64,000 nt of DNA from Chaetoceros tenuissimus (Eukaryota > Bacillariophyta > Thalassiosirophyceae > Chaetocerotales > Chaetocerotaceae), in assembly GCA_021927905.1 (NCBI GenBank), contig BLLK01000022.1, positions 3,618,819 to 3,682,818 on the forward strand, written 5' to 3'. This document shows, one piece after another, positions 42,171 through 53,047 of the stretch. The notes below the pieces were generated by a model that was given only the letters and a program-made list of their open reading frames with translations, ran no database searches and was not told where the DNA came from. The number at the start of each line of letters is the position of its first letter. Position 1 is the stretch's first letter. The translations under genes were made by a program, and so were the position numbers.

Positions 42171-43866
42171 ATGCGAAAAAAGGATTTGATATTCATAATC
42201 GCATGGATGCATTTGATCGGAATCTCTGATGCAATTTTATGCCCACTTGAAATAAAATCTTTCACTGATCCATCGTGTACCATAGATTCTTCGACTGATC
42301 CATCTGCAACTCATGAGAGTATTGATATCAGTTCCATAAATCAATCAGAGTCTCCATGTCAATTTATACTCGATGGCCTCTTCAGAATTACAAGTTGCGA
42401 CAATGATATCCTTAAGTTGGACTCTTGCTTCTTACCAAATCCTTTTGCCTCTAGTAAAAGCATTGCACTCAATACATGTTTTTACAATCCTACTCCACAT
42501 GATAATACTAGAGGATCATATAGCAGCATTACAGGGTCATGTTTAGACGTAAACGAAGAAGAAGCTTCTTGTCTATCCACACTTGAGCCAACTTTATCAG
42601 CTTCACCTACGGAAGCCCCGACACCTGACTCTGACAATCTCAAAGGGTGGATAGAATTACCTTCCCTACCGCTGCCAGCAAATGCATTCGGAGATCAACC
42701 TGTACACGTGAATCTAGCTCATGAAGTTGTCTATCTGACTGGTAGACTCATTTATACTATTACTGACGAAGAATCTGCAAAGGAGCTCCTTCTTTCCACC
42801 GATTACACATTTCATCTTTGGAAAGATACTGGAAGTACAGAGGTATTGGTTGTAAGCACAAATCACACAGAAGATCATATAGGAAAAATTATGGTGGCAT
42901 TTCGTGGTACAGATGAAACTCCAGACGGGGACTGGCTAACAAATATTAATTTACCGAAGGTGCGATATGGACCAAAGAACGCGATTCTTGATGGTGAAGT
43001 GAAAACACAAAATATGTTTGGTTTTGATACTATTTCCAATGTAAGATTATTTTATTGCGCTTGGACCAACTTCATTCCATATTTTCTTCTCACTTTCTTT
43101 TACCTAGATCCGAGTTCATAGAGGATTCAATGGAGTGTTCTCAGATAACCTCTACAAAATCGTCATGGAAGTTGTGGAACCTCTCTTGAGTAAAACAAAT
43201 GATGCTGGTGATTTATACTATAACAATACAATACATTTTGCAGGTCACAGGTAAGTGGACGAACGTTTAGTAAGAGCGCTGAAGTTTTGTTATAAAGAAT
43301 CATCTCAGGAGTTGCTCATCAATTCTTCTTTAGCCTTGGCGGTGCAAATGCTCAAGTTTTTGGGACCTACTTTGCATTCTTCCATCCCCAAGTCGACACT
43401 TTCATTACTACTCTTGGAGCCCCAAGACAAGGTAACATTGCATATAAGACTCTTGTCGAATTCCTGCCTAATCTCTCAGTCTGGAGGTAAGTACGTGCGG
43501 TAATGTCACAACATTTTTATGTCTATGCATCTAAAGTCAATTTATCTTTAATGAAGAATGGTCAACTGTCGAGATGTAGTACCCAGAGTTCCGAACGTAG
43601 GCTACTATCACGCAGGGCATTTGATGTGGAAACGATGTAACCCACCTTCTGATGAGAAACTTCCTAATGACGTGGTAGAAGCTTACTACCGACATACAGG
43701 AGATTCTGAACAAGGTTACGCACGAACACCTCCGGAGTACATTGTGAATTCTATCGAAAGTACAATGATTGGAGATCACTTTGGTTACGCCTACTTAGAA
43801 TGGCTCTCATTTTCGCAGTTCACTGGTGGCAACTGGACTGCAGATTTTGTGAGGACAATATCATAA
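42171..43866 (+). CDS. secreted class 3 (alpha/beta-hydrolase) lipase
   Basis: Four exons: 42171-43040, 43108-43250, 43334-43486 and 43557-43866; GT-AG introns of 67, 83 and 70 bp, 491 aa. A signal peptide (1-21) is followed by a Cys-rich N-terminal domain (about 24-140) and a Ser/Thr/Pro linker. The lipase domain has VAFRGTDET (oxyanion region) and the nucleophile elbow GHSLGG, whose Ser codon is split by the second intron. Catalytic Asp candidate: NCRDVVPRVP. His candidate: GDHFGY near the C-terminus. It probably hydrolyses acylglycerols outside the cell or in the secretory pathway. Confidence 0.88.
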
Positions 43867-43935
43867 CAACGTAAATTATGTACATATTACATTACTACAA
43901 CATATTGAATGCACCGTAGATACTTATGTTTCCTT

Positions 43936-46900
43936 TCATTCGTCAAAACTAATCATACTATCATCATTGCTATCTCTTTTCCGAAGACGTTTCTTTGATG
44001 TTTGCTCAGTCGTCAGCTGTAAATCCTTTCCTGAAGAATATTTGTGAAACCACGGCATCAATGCAATCACGAATATTTCTCGCCACTTGTTACCAGCTAG
44101 TCCAATAAATTCATTTCTATGTTTCAACTTCATCAGCCACATTGCACCAATTGTTTCTATATAATTATGTCGATGAGATTCTACCATCAAAATGTCAGCA
44201 ACCAGTATTTCATAGTACTGGTCAAGGTCAAAGTAGAGACCAAATCCTGAAAAGACTGAGACTCCATTAGCAAACAAAGGAGTGTCAAACCTACCAACGT
44301 AAAGAAACGACAAACCCAGAATTTTCAGGATACGAGAAACAACTGTGAGAATACTGATTCCAAAATTTAGGCACGTGTTGAGTAAATCAAGAAGATTACT
44401 GTGGTATGGTTTGAGACGATAAAATCCTGAGTACAACTTTACTCTACATGTTCGCGACACAAGCCATCTGACAATGATGATAATTAGTGCACCAATGACA
44501 AGTGCTAATAACTTTGCCACGAGAGCGATAGTTACTTGCCCTGAAGACGAAAATGATTTGGTAAGTTACTCAGAACTGTCTGGAGGTAAGTGTCATATTT
44601 TGGAAAACAAAAGACTTACATAGACAAAGGAAAACAATGGTTGCAATGAAGAGCCCGCACAATATGGACGCAGCTAAGTTCCCCCAGAATATCATTCCCT
44701 TGAACAGAGTTAGACATTTAAAGTTCAGAGCAAGGAGTTGTATTAAAACATAAAGAATGCGGAACTCACTGTTATATAGGTCACTGATATCGTGAAGTAA
44801 TGCATGTTGTAGAGAAAAGTTGGGTCTTTAAAAGTAGGAATAATTCCACATCGCAGCTTGATTATGGTTCTCATGACTCCTGGTAGAACAGTAGCAGTGA
44901 GCATACACGATGCCATGAATGCAATGATAGTCGCAACAATAACAGGTGCAATGACCATATATTTCTCTTTTGGATATAATTTGTTTACTTGCGATGTAAG
45001 ATTATCACTGGCTGCCTCAGAGATAGTAGTGAGAATCCTATCACCAAGGACTGTGGTGTTAAAGATACTCCCTTGAGCAAGCCTTGATGATACATCTGAG
45101 TTCTCGACAGAGAGTTCGGGACGGTACAAGTTATCCAAAAGATTACAAATTCGATCTTTGTCCACAAAAAGATTGCACGCAAAATCAGAAAGAGTTACAT
45201 TTGAAGCTTCTTGGCACTGCCGTAGGACATACGAGTTTAGAGCAATACAATCTAGTCGAAGAATATTTGCATCGCTCAAAAAAGCAAAAAGTTTCTCTAC
45301 AAAATTCAAAATAGTGTTCATGACGGAATTGGTTGCCCCCTTGACAATATTGGTTTCGGCTAAAGTTGAAAATGCCCATTGGACTTGATCCAATACCTCT
45401 GTTTCAAGATTTTCATGCGGGATCCATGTCGTCGAAACATACTTTGTAATCATTATACCAGCAAATAAAATGAAAGTAGATAAAATCATCTATTGTAAAA
45501 TAGTCAGTTGGGTTTCAGACCATGACAGAAGTCTCTCATGTTGAAAATTTCACTCACCGTGGCAAAATTTACCGCAAGAAACCTGGCTGATATCCACAGT
45601 CCTTCTTTTGTGAATATATCATCACTCATGAATAACTTCCAGCCCCACTTAAGACCACCCGCTTCTTCTGTTTCATCAGCACGACTAGCATAATTAGAGA
45701 GGATTTGGCCGTAATATGCTTTGATAACACTTTTGTCATCAATAGAGCTATACATTTTCATAGCATTCATTTGCATTCTCTTGACCTTGAAAGCAGTAGC
45801 CTTCTTCAATTCAGACTCATGAAATGCAGCTAAACCGAAGGTCCCAAATTTTGACGTTGGATCTATGAAACCAAACCTTTCATTCAATTCAGTTACCAAT
45901 CTTAAAAATAGTACCCAGCAACCAAAGAAGGTTGCAAGAACTTGTAGAAACAAAGCAATATTAGAGCTGCGGTCAAATCCAATGAAGAAATGGGGGAGAA
46001 ATATCAAAAAGATTAAAAGGACTATGTTGCACCACCGCTTGAAATGGAGCGTTTTCAAATTCTGAGTATCATCTATAGAATATCCAACTGATCCGAAGAA
46101 AATTGCCAAGAAGCCCGATACTACAATCGCCGAGAATAGAAGTAGCCATTCCACAATCGAATTCCAAATGGAGCATCGAAACGGTTCATTGTTTTGAGTC
46201 CAAGAAGAGTTGAATGAATACTCTGGACAGGTGTCAACAGAGGTAGATATCAAGATTTGTAGAGATGGATATATGAAGCCCATGTAAGAAAAGAAGAAGA
46301 AGCAAAACAGAGAGAGCATCTGTTGTTTGCAATAGTATGTACCAGCGCTAAAGTCAAAGCCTCTTCCTGTCTCTATTCGCTTAATAGATTCCCTTCCAAG
46401 ATTTACCTCGCTTTCATCTATCTCACTTTGAACAGAATCTTGCAAACAAGCATCAATGCATTGATTTTTGCCAAAGACATCAGCAAAATTTGTATTTCCA
46501 TTTATTTCTCGATCAACTGAATATGCAGTGATGTCATTCGATAATGCCTTTAAAAAAGTTTCCTCGTCAAAGAGTGAGTTTCCATCTCTCTGCCAACCTT
46601 TTGCAGCTAAAAACATGTCGTGGACTAGATCATCTGGAGCAGATTCATTGTATTTGAGTAGAATTTCTCGCACAAGATCTTCTGTAAGAAGCTGAGGTTC
46701 TTCACTTCCAGTGACATCATGAAGAATAGTTTTCAGTACATGAGGAATAATATGAGGACATACCGTCTCTAGACTTTGAACATCTTCTTCCGAAGCTGCA
46801 AGTTTTGCAAATGTTGGAATAAATAACAAAGCCAACATACTGATTACGGATAGTTCTTCTCTCCCATCAAGAATTATGGTTTGTATCTGTTCGATAGAGA

Positions 46901-47084
46901 TAGAGATTCCGTGTCTCGAGAGTAAATATCTTTTGATATCATCTGCAGTGATCATGATTGGTTTACGCTCTTCATGGTGTTCTTGCTGTTCCATCCAGAA
47001 GTCAGAATTTTTCATAAGAGACATGATGTACAGAATTTCAGATTCATCAGCGTGAGGACCTATCGGTCGATGGAACTCGGCCAT
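43936..47084 (-). CDS. 976-aa polytopic membrane protein with EF-hand-like N-terminus, unknown function
   Basis: Four exons: 47084-45558, 45489-44770, 44698-44620 and 44540-43936; all introns GT-AG, phases consistent. The cytosolic N-terminal ~230 aa are helical with EF-hand-like pairs (DGREELSVISMLALLF; DGNSLFDEETFLKAL). These are followed by a membrane helix near 258-280, a luminal loop with Cys (SVDTCPEYSF), and helices near 305-330, 345-365 and 375-395. Two more hydrophobic segments and the short exon 3 (a complete helix, MIFWGNLAASILCGLFIA) follow. At least seven helices are expected. A large polar loop in exon 2 lies between membrane segments. This looks like a stramenopile-specific channel- or transporter-like protein with a Ca-sensing head; that reading is inference. 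Confidence 0.72.
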
Positions 47085-47383
47085 GATGTTTATTTGATCA
47101 GCACACTTATGGGACCGCTTTATTTACTACAAAACAAGATATCTTGTTCCAGTCTAAGTAAGAGGAGGTTTAGTGATGATAGGAAAAGATTGGGAATGTG
47201 TTGAAAAGTGACAGTCTACTAAGGTTATTATTAAATGGAACAGATGATTGATCATACCTACTGAAGATAAGAAGATCACTAGCTAGGAAAGCACAAGCGC
47301 TTTGTGAAAGATAACTTTAGACATTTTAGCTCATTTTAGACTAAATTCGAATTTCGGAGTTTCGGAGAAAATTTGACTTGACT

Positions 47384-47533
47384 CATTCCGGAATCAGATA
47401 GATGAATCAACTTTTTCTGTCGTACCAAATGTACGTAACAGAGTTCCAAACAGATAAGTAAGAGAGATTTTCCGAATGACAAATATCCAATAAGACAAAA
47501 TACTCAATGTACGCACGAAAATGGTTGCGTATT
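47384..47533 (+). repeat. diverged direct repeat, copy 1
   Basis: Starts CATTCCGGAATCAG and ends with CGAAAATGGTTGCG. Aligns with 47983-48120, most clearly at CCGAATGACAAATATCCAAT and the CAATGTAC..ACGAAAATGGTT end. The second copy sits just before the kinase start. Confidence 0.6.
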
Positions 47534-47732
47534 TTCTGTAAGTTAGACATGGACAGTAGTGTGTTGCTACCAGTCTATCTAGCTAGGTACGACTAGGCTT
47601 GTCGGTTTTGTACGGGCAAGTTTTCGCTCCCCGTGCGGGAAAATACGGGCAGCTAAATAGATGGAAAATCCGGGAATTTTGGGGTGGGAAAATTCATTAA
47701 CTGCCCCCTCAGTCCTTCATTTCCAAGTTTTA

Positions 47733-47870
47733 TACGGTGGCTATGGGAAAAAATGAGAAGAATTCACCTCTTGATGGTGGATCACACAATTTTGTTTATG
47801 TGCCGAGGTGCACAACTTTAGTTTTTCCAGTTGTTAGAAATATGTACGTAGTAGGTATTCTATCTTTCAA
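47733..47870 (+). pseudogene. relic of kinase 3' end
   Basis: Resembles the end of the kinase at 49936-50085 in the same order: GTGGCTATG, an AATG-GAAGAATT-ACCT-TTGA block around the kinase stop, CAATTTTGT, then ATGTGCC(G/A)AGGTGCACAA, then TAGAAA and a GTAGGTATT-like segment. The match is imperfect and spans the stop codon and 3' UTR, so it is a decayed copy rather than a coding exon. Confidence 0.45.
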
Positions 47871-47982
47871 AATTTAGTCCCATCTCCCATCTCCGTCATT
47901 TTTGTACATACTACTACTTACGACGTCACCATTCCATTTACATACCGCAGGTACATACATGCTAACTAGTAAAGAATGTCTC

Positions 47983-48120
47983 CATTCCGGATGAATCACC
48001 TTATTCTGTCTTCTGTCGTAGTGGAGATCTACAGAGTCAGAGAGATTTCCCGAATGACAAATATCCAATAGACAAATATTTCCCATACCACAATGTACAT
48101 ACGAAAATGGTTACGTCATC
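47983..48120 (+). repeat. diverged direct repeat, copy 2 (kinase upstream region)
   Basis: Counterpart of 47384-47533. Ends about 160 bp before the kinase ATG, so it is probably part of the kinase promoter. Confidence 0.6.
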
Positions 48121-48278
48121 AGAGTGAAGAAAGAAGAAAGAAGAATCGTTTCAGCTCCACAAATCCATACCCCAAGGAGACTGGTCTCGGGATTAGTAGA
48201 ACTATGAGTAAAATTGACTCTTCACAATAAGTTTAGGTGGAAGAAAGGCAAAATAAGTTGATATTTTCGTACAAAACA

Positions 48279-49974
48279 ATGAAGGAAAAGGAAGCAATAG
48301 TAGCTGCAATTCTTGAAACTTCCGGCATTGATACGAATAGAAATAGTACTAGTACACGAGGAGGAAAGAACCAAGAAAACGATGAGGAGGATGCAAGAAT
48401 TGTAGAGATAGGAAGAGGAGGAGACAACAGCAGCGATAAGAAAGATATTGCAACAGAGCGCTCCAAGAAAGTCCTCACTCGTTTAAGATCAAACTCTTCA
48501 TTATTTGGAGACGAAGTCAAACAAGGAAGGAGATCTAGTATGTCTACAGCAGTATCTAGAGAAGGTGAGTGAGAAGAAGAGAACGAAAATTCTACAAGAA
48601 CTTGCTTGTTTGGCTTTCTTTTCTCATATTATATATTTTATGCATTTACTTCTTTACGAGCAGACATGACCATCAGAGCTCAAGTTGGTAAAGGTGCATT
48701 TGCTGAAGTTTTGGCATTTGTTGTAAAAGATTCCCCCACCAACGCTACTGCTGATAGTACTACTGGCTACTCATTGGCAGACAAAGAGTCCTCTACTCTA
48801 GTCATTAAAACAGTAAGAGGTGATCTGGATGAACAGGAAAAAATCTCGAGTACAGTTGATCTACTTATTGAGTCCGAATTCCTTGCCCATCTCAGTCATC
48901 CTCATATAGTAAAACTAATTTGGTGAGATATTATGGTTCTTTCACTTCACATCAATTCAAACAGAATTCTCTTTTGGATTCTTTTCTCACTTTTTACAAT
49001 CATTTCTTTTACTAACATCATAGTACTGGAGGCACTATGGGCAGCCCTTGCTTTTTCAACGTGATGGAAAGGATTGCTCACACTCTTGCATCAACTATTC
49101 GGCTCATGCGGAACGAGAAGTCATTATTAAAATTTGATTTACTTGTTGGAGACAAAAAACGCTGCTGTATCTCCACAAGAAGAAGAAACTACGAGCAATA
49201 TGTGGAGTCTTACAAAGAAAAAATTTCCAAAAGGCAAGATTGCGTCATCCAACAGCTTGGATCTGCTATTCAGTATCTCCATGAACACAGGTATGTATCA
49301 TCAAACATTCTCATTCAGAATGCTACAAGAATTCGGTGAGACTCACTATTTTTCTTCTCATTGCTAGAATTATCCACAGAGACATTAAGCCCGAAAATAT
49401 TGGGATAGACGATGAAGGTAACGTCAAGTTATACGACTTTGGAATAGCCAAAGAGTAAGTCATGAAAGCTTGTTTTCATTTCGAAATGAATAAAGAATTC
49501 ACTCACACTTTTCTATATCAATTTCCCCAAAAGGCTAAAAGAAGAGGATCTTGTTAGAGATGATCAATTCAAGGCTACAGGTGTAGGTAAGTAGAAATCT
49601 AATGTTTGATCTCCACCAAATGCAAATAATTGTCTCACAAGTATATTTACTACGCAGTTGGCACTTTTAGATACATGGCTCCAGAGGTTCTGAATGCTCT
49701 ACCTTATGGAAAGGCAGCAGACATTTACTCCTTCACGCTAGTAATCTGGCATTTATTATCTTTACATGCCCCATTTATTGGAGTCCATGGCAAAAAGATC
49801 TGCGATGCATACAAAAAGATTCACAAAAAGGGAAGTAGACCAAAGCTCAAACGAGATTGGTCACGTGAACTCAAGTCCATTATTGCACGCGGCTGGAATA
49901 GAGATCCATTGAAGAGACCAAGCATCGACGACTACATTGTGGCTATGAAACAATGTGAAGAATTTACCTTTTGA
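48279..49974 (+). CDS. Ser/Thr-type protein kinase, six exons
   Basis: Exons: 48279-48564, 48664-48922, 49024-49290, 49368-49454, 49534-49586 and 49658-49974; GT-AG introns, phases consistent, 422 aa. The ATG at 48279 was chosen because the longer frame starts at GTG. After a basic/Ser-rich ~95-aa leader, kinase motifs appear in order. These are the glycine loop GKGAFAEV; the catalytic Lys in TLVIKTV; the [12 protein letters not shown] strand; [27 protein letters not shown]; and the [13 protein letters not shown] helix. All catalytic residues are intact, so it is probably active. The substrate is unknown. The leader may act as a regulatory region. A degraded duplicate seems to lie upstream. 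Confidence 0.9.
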
Positions 49975-50111
49975 GGAAACAATTTTGTAATGTGCCAAGG
50001 TGCACAATTTTAGAGTATCAATTTTGCTAGAAAGAATAGAAAAAAGTAATTTTTGTTGTACATAGGTATTTTCTATTTTCTCATCATATTATGATTTTAT
50101 TATCGAAAAGA

Positions 50112-51218
50112 CTATTTCGCTTTTTTTGCCTTTGGTTTCGTCGAGAAGAAGGACGTCATGCTTTTCATTCCCTTGGTATTCACTTTCGATAGACTCTTGA
50201 GTCCAGCACTTTTTGGAGCCTCCTTTCTTTTCTTTGTTTTCTGCTCTTCGGTATTAGACTCTCCAGAGCCCATGGTATAGTGCATTAACTTATCTGCCTC
50301 CGACATGCCTGGATTACTGAATAGTTGATTGTCTGACGATGAACTTGTCGACAAAGTTGAAGTTACCTCAGGCTTCACTTCTTTACTTTGTGTTTCACTC
50401 TTGGCTTTGGTGCTCTTCTTCAATCCTAAAATACTGTCATCCATAGCTTGCGCTTTTAAAAATTCCTTTCGCCAAAAGTTACCAAGGTATTCACAAAGTA
50501 TCTGCACAGCAAAATACTTGATCTGTCTCTCATCATCTTTATCAATTTTACATTGCACATCATCACATTCTTTCTTCTCTTCCTGTGCAATATCATCCGA
50601 TCCACCAAGGTTAAACGTAGAATTAAACGCACCACCTGTATTCCTTTCATCTACTGCTTTTCTTTGTTGCTTCAATAAGAATTGCGCTTTGAGAAATTCT
50701 TGAACCTTGTTCAATTTCTTTTGCAGCCATGTCAATGTTTTCTCTTTGCTAAATCTGTAGAGAATCAAATCATCACCATATGCATCATTCACTTCAAACA
50801 AATGTTTAAGTTGCTTCATGTCAAGACAATCAAGCTGTTCAGAAGGAATTTGCTTGGATTGAATCAGTTGATCAAAAGGTTGCCATTTCTCTTGGCTAGT
50901 AAAGTATGGTAGAAGAAGGTATAATGGATCAACAGGAGTTACCATGTGCATATGTGGGTTCGAAATGACTCTCGATTGGACAAAGAAGGCAGAGTAATCA
51001 TCTGATCGTGGATGCGGTAGAGATTGTATTTCAAATACAGAAGGCTTTCTCTTTTTTGACTTTGTGGTGAGGTATTGTCTCTTTTCACCTGTACATGGAT
51101 CCTTGATGTCTAACAAGCTGCTAGGCACAATGGAACGAGCTGCATTGTCTTCGGTCCTTGGACGGCAATCAACCATTGCCACAAAGGGCTTCCCCTCTTG
51201 ACTATCTTTACTGCTCAT
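50112..51218 (-). CDS. RNASEH2B: ribonuclease H2 subunit B
   Basis: Single exon, 368 aa. The family pattern is visible: LPHPRSDDYSAFFV, HMVTPVDPLYLLLPYF (the conserved TP-DP-LLLP motif) and DDLILYRFSKEKTLTWLQKKL. As part of the A/B/C complex it supports removal of ribonucleotides and RNA:DNA hybrids. The C-terminus MKSMTSFFSTK resembles the PCNA-binding PIP box of animal RNASEH2B (MxxhxxFF form), followed by a Lys-rich tail. It converges on the kinase gene with 137 bp between stops. Confidence 0.9.
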   Translation of the reverse strand: MSSKDSQEGKPFVAMVDCRPRTEDNAARSIVPSSLLDIKDPCTGEKRQYLTTKSKKRKPSVFEIQSLPHPRSDDYSAFFVQSRVISNPHMHMVTPVDPLYLLLPYFTSQEKWQPFDQLIQSKQIPSEQLDCLDMKQLKHLFEVNDAYGDDLILYRFSKEKTLTWLQKKLNKVQEFLKAQFLLKQQRKAVDERNTGGAFNSTFNLGGSDDIAQEEKKECDDVQCKIDKDDERQIKYFAVQILCEYLGNFWRKEFLKAQAMDDSILGLKKSTKAKSETQSKEVKPEVTSTLSTSSSSDNQLFSNPGMSEADKLMHYTMGSGESNTEEQKTKKRKEAPKSAGLKSLSKVNTKGMKSMTSFFSTKPKAKKAK

Positions 51219-51674
51219 GCTGATATATATGTAATGTATATCAAGAGATAAGAAATCAATATGCTCGATGGAAAAAAATGTACTTTACATACACCACCCG
51301 CTCAAAATTCTGTCTTGTATTTCAACAATCAAGACTCACTCATTTTTAAGTCCCATCTTCTAGCCATCCTGGTACCACTCATTTTTGGTTCCATGTTCCT
51401 TTCAATACGAGTAACTTGCAGTAGAAGATATTACTAGACTAATATATCTAATCAAATAGACAATTGCTATTAAAACCATTTCCATTCCACATGGATGAGT
51501 TTTGGGATATTCAATTGAATTCTAATGAAACACGGGAGGTGAGAAGCAATGATGTGTTACCTTGACAAGAAGGCTCCCAAAAACCAAGTTTCTAATTCTT
51601 AATTCGTCAATACCTAGACAGGATGGTTGGCTCCAATAGAACGTGAACAATTTACATGTCGAAGTGATAATGAT
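51219..51674. promoter_or_regulatory. divergent intergenic, RNASEH2B / methyltransferase
   Basis: About 455 bp between divergent starts. A short direct repeat (ACTCATTTTT..CCAT) occurs near 51337 and 51377. Promoters for both genes are expected here. Confidence 0.4.
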
Positions 51675-52535
51675 ATGGATTCAAATTATTCGTACGAATG
51701 GCAGATGCTTCCATTGCCGTATCTAGATATGACACTTGATTTACGAACCATAAAGAGTAGAGTAGCATTACTGGAGTCTCATGTCGGGGAAGAGCTATGG
51801 GATGCAGCAAAGATCTTTTGTGCACATTTATGTTACACGTACAAAAATGATGCATTAGATGAAAGTACAGAGAATAAATCGTTTCTTCATGTCAATGCTA
51901 GAAATCTGAAAGGAAAAAAGGTTTTGGAGCTTGGAAGCGGAGTTGCACCACTGGGTATGTGTGCAGTTGCACTTGGAGCCAAGCAAGTGACATGTACTGA
52001 TTACGATGCAAATGTATTGGAAAATCTTGAGTTTAACTTGATGCATAATAGAGAAAGACTCATGGTTGCTACTAACGACGACAAAGACTTTGAAGGTGTA
52101 TTGCATCATTCAAAATTGGATTGGCAATGGTTTGCAAATGACGATGTACAAAGTGCCGAATGGTTAGATAGTCGAAATTTCAACTCAAGTGGACTCAATA
52201 CGAATGCCAATGAAATAGATGAAACACCTATGGTAGCACTTGAACCCGACATTATGATTGGTAGTGCTTTAGTTTATTCTGTGGAAGGGGCACTATATCT
52301 AGCTGATACTTTGAAGCATTTTCTTGTCGACGGGGAAACATCTGAATGCTGGATATTACAAATGCCCAGTAGACCTGGATTTGATAGATTTCTGCTAAGA
52401 TTAGAAAAATGGGGACTTATTTACGAAATCTATGAGATTGATGAACAGGTGTGGGGGTTGGCTCGTAGACATATGAAAAATATAGCATCAAGTATAGAAG
52501 ATTTCCGAATCTATGTCATACGGAAAGAGTCATGA
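51675..52535 (+). CDS. lysine-methyltransferase-like (METTL21/FAM86-type) protein
   Basis: Single exon, 286 aa from the ATG at 51675; the frame upstream opens only at a TTG. SAM-binding motif I is VLELGSGVAPLGMCAVALGA, with the acidic motif II VTCTDYDANVLENLEFN. GEELWDAAKIFCAHL before motif I matches the E(x)xWxxA element of the group of seven-beta-strand protein lysine methyltransferases. MIGSALVYSVEGAL fills the DxxY position with a variant. The substrate is unknown. Confidence 0.82.
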   Translation: MDSNYSYEWQMLPLPYLDMTLDLRTIKSRVALLESHVGEELWDAAKIFCAHLCYTYKNDALDESTENKSFLHVNARNLKGKKVLELGSGVAPLGMCAVALGAKQVTCTDYDANVLENLEFNLMHNRERLMVATNDDKDFEGVLHHSKLDWQWFANDDVQSAEWLDSRNFNSSGLNTNANEIDETPMVALEPDIMIGSALVYSVEGALYLADTLKHFLVDGETSECWILQMPSRPGFDRFLLRLEKWGLIYEIYEIDEQVWGLARRHMKNIASSIEDFRIYVIRKES

Positions 52536-53047
52536 TTATAGACAAGCTATCTACATGTAATCATATAAATTTCTTACATATATGAGATTGAAAAGCAAAA
52601 CTACCTAACTATGTCTTCGAAATGTGTCCATTTCTGAACTCCAACCACAATACCAAAAGCAAACTTCAAGTGTTTGAATAATGTGATTTTTGATGTAAAT
52701 ATATTATTTGAATTGGACCAGTTTTATTTATTTCAAAGCCGCAAGGAACTACTTCTACAATACATCAGAGATGCAAAATTGAAATCAATATTTTCATAAA
52801 AAAACATGAAATGGATATTGTGGCTAGGGAAAGAAAAATGCTTCTAAATAGCTAGGTCAATATGTGCTTAAAAAATTCAGCGAAGAAGCGCTTGGAGTGG
52901 CAAAGCGCAGCAAAGGAGCACCGCACAACAAGATCATTTTCTGTCTCATTCTTATTGATTCCAAAGCGCATTTGTTCTTCTACGGATTCAATCCATCAAA
53001 TTGACAGACCCTTTGATAATCCATAAAAGTATAGAAAACATATAAAT
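52536..53047. other. intergenic, no gene recognised
   Basis: About 510 bp between plus-strand genes; AT-rich with poly-A near 52796. Nothing specific was seen. It likely holds the promoter of the gene at 53048. Confidence 0.45.

Larger units (their letters stand above)
47085..48278. other. intergenic region with decayed duplication upstream of kinase
   Basis: About 1.2 kb between a minus-strand gene and the plus-strand kinase. It holds two diverged direct repeats (47384-47533 and 47983-48120) flanking a relic of the kinase 3' end (47733-47870). No intact gene was seen; the GTG-initiated extension of the kinase frame to 48237 was not used. Confidence 0.5.

Noticed and set aside
48237-48278. 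Upstream extension of the kinase frame
   Set aside because: It opens only from a GTG; the first in-frame ATG is at 48279.
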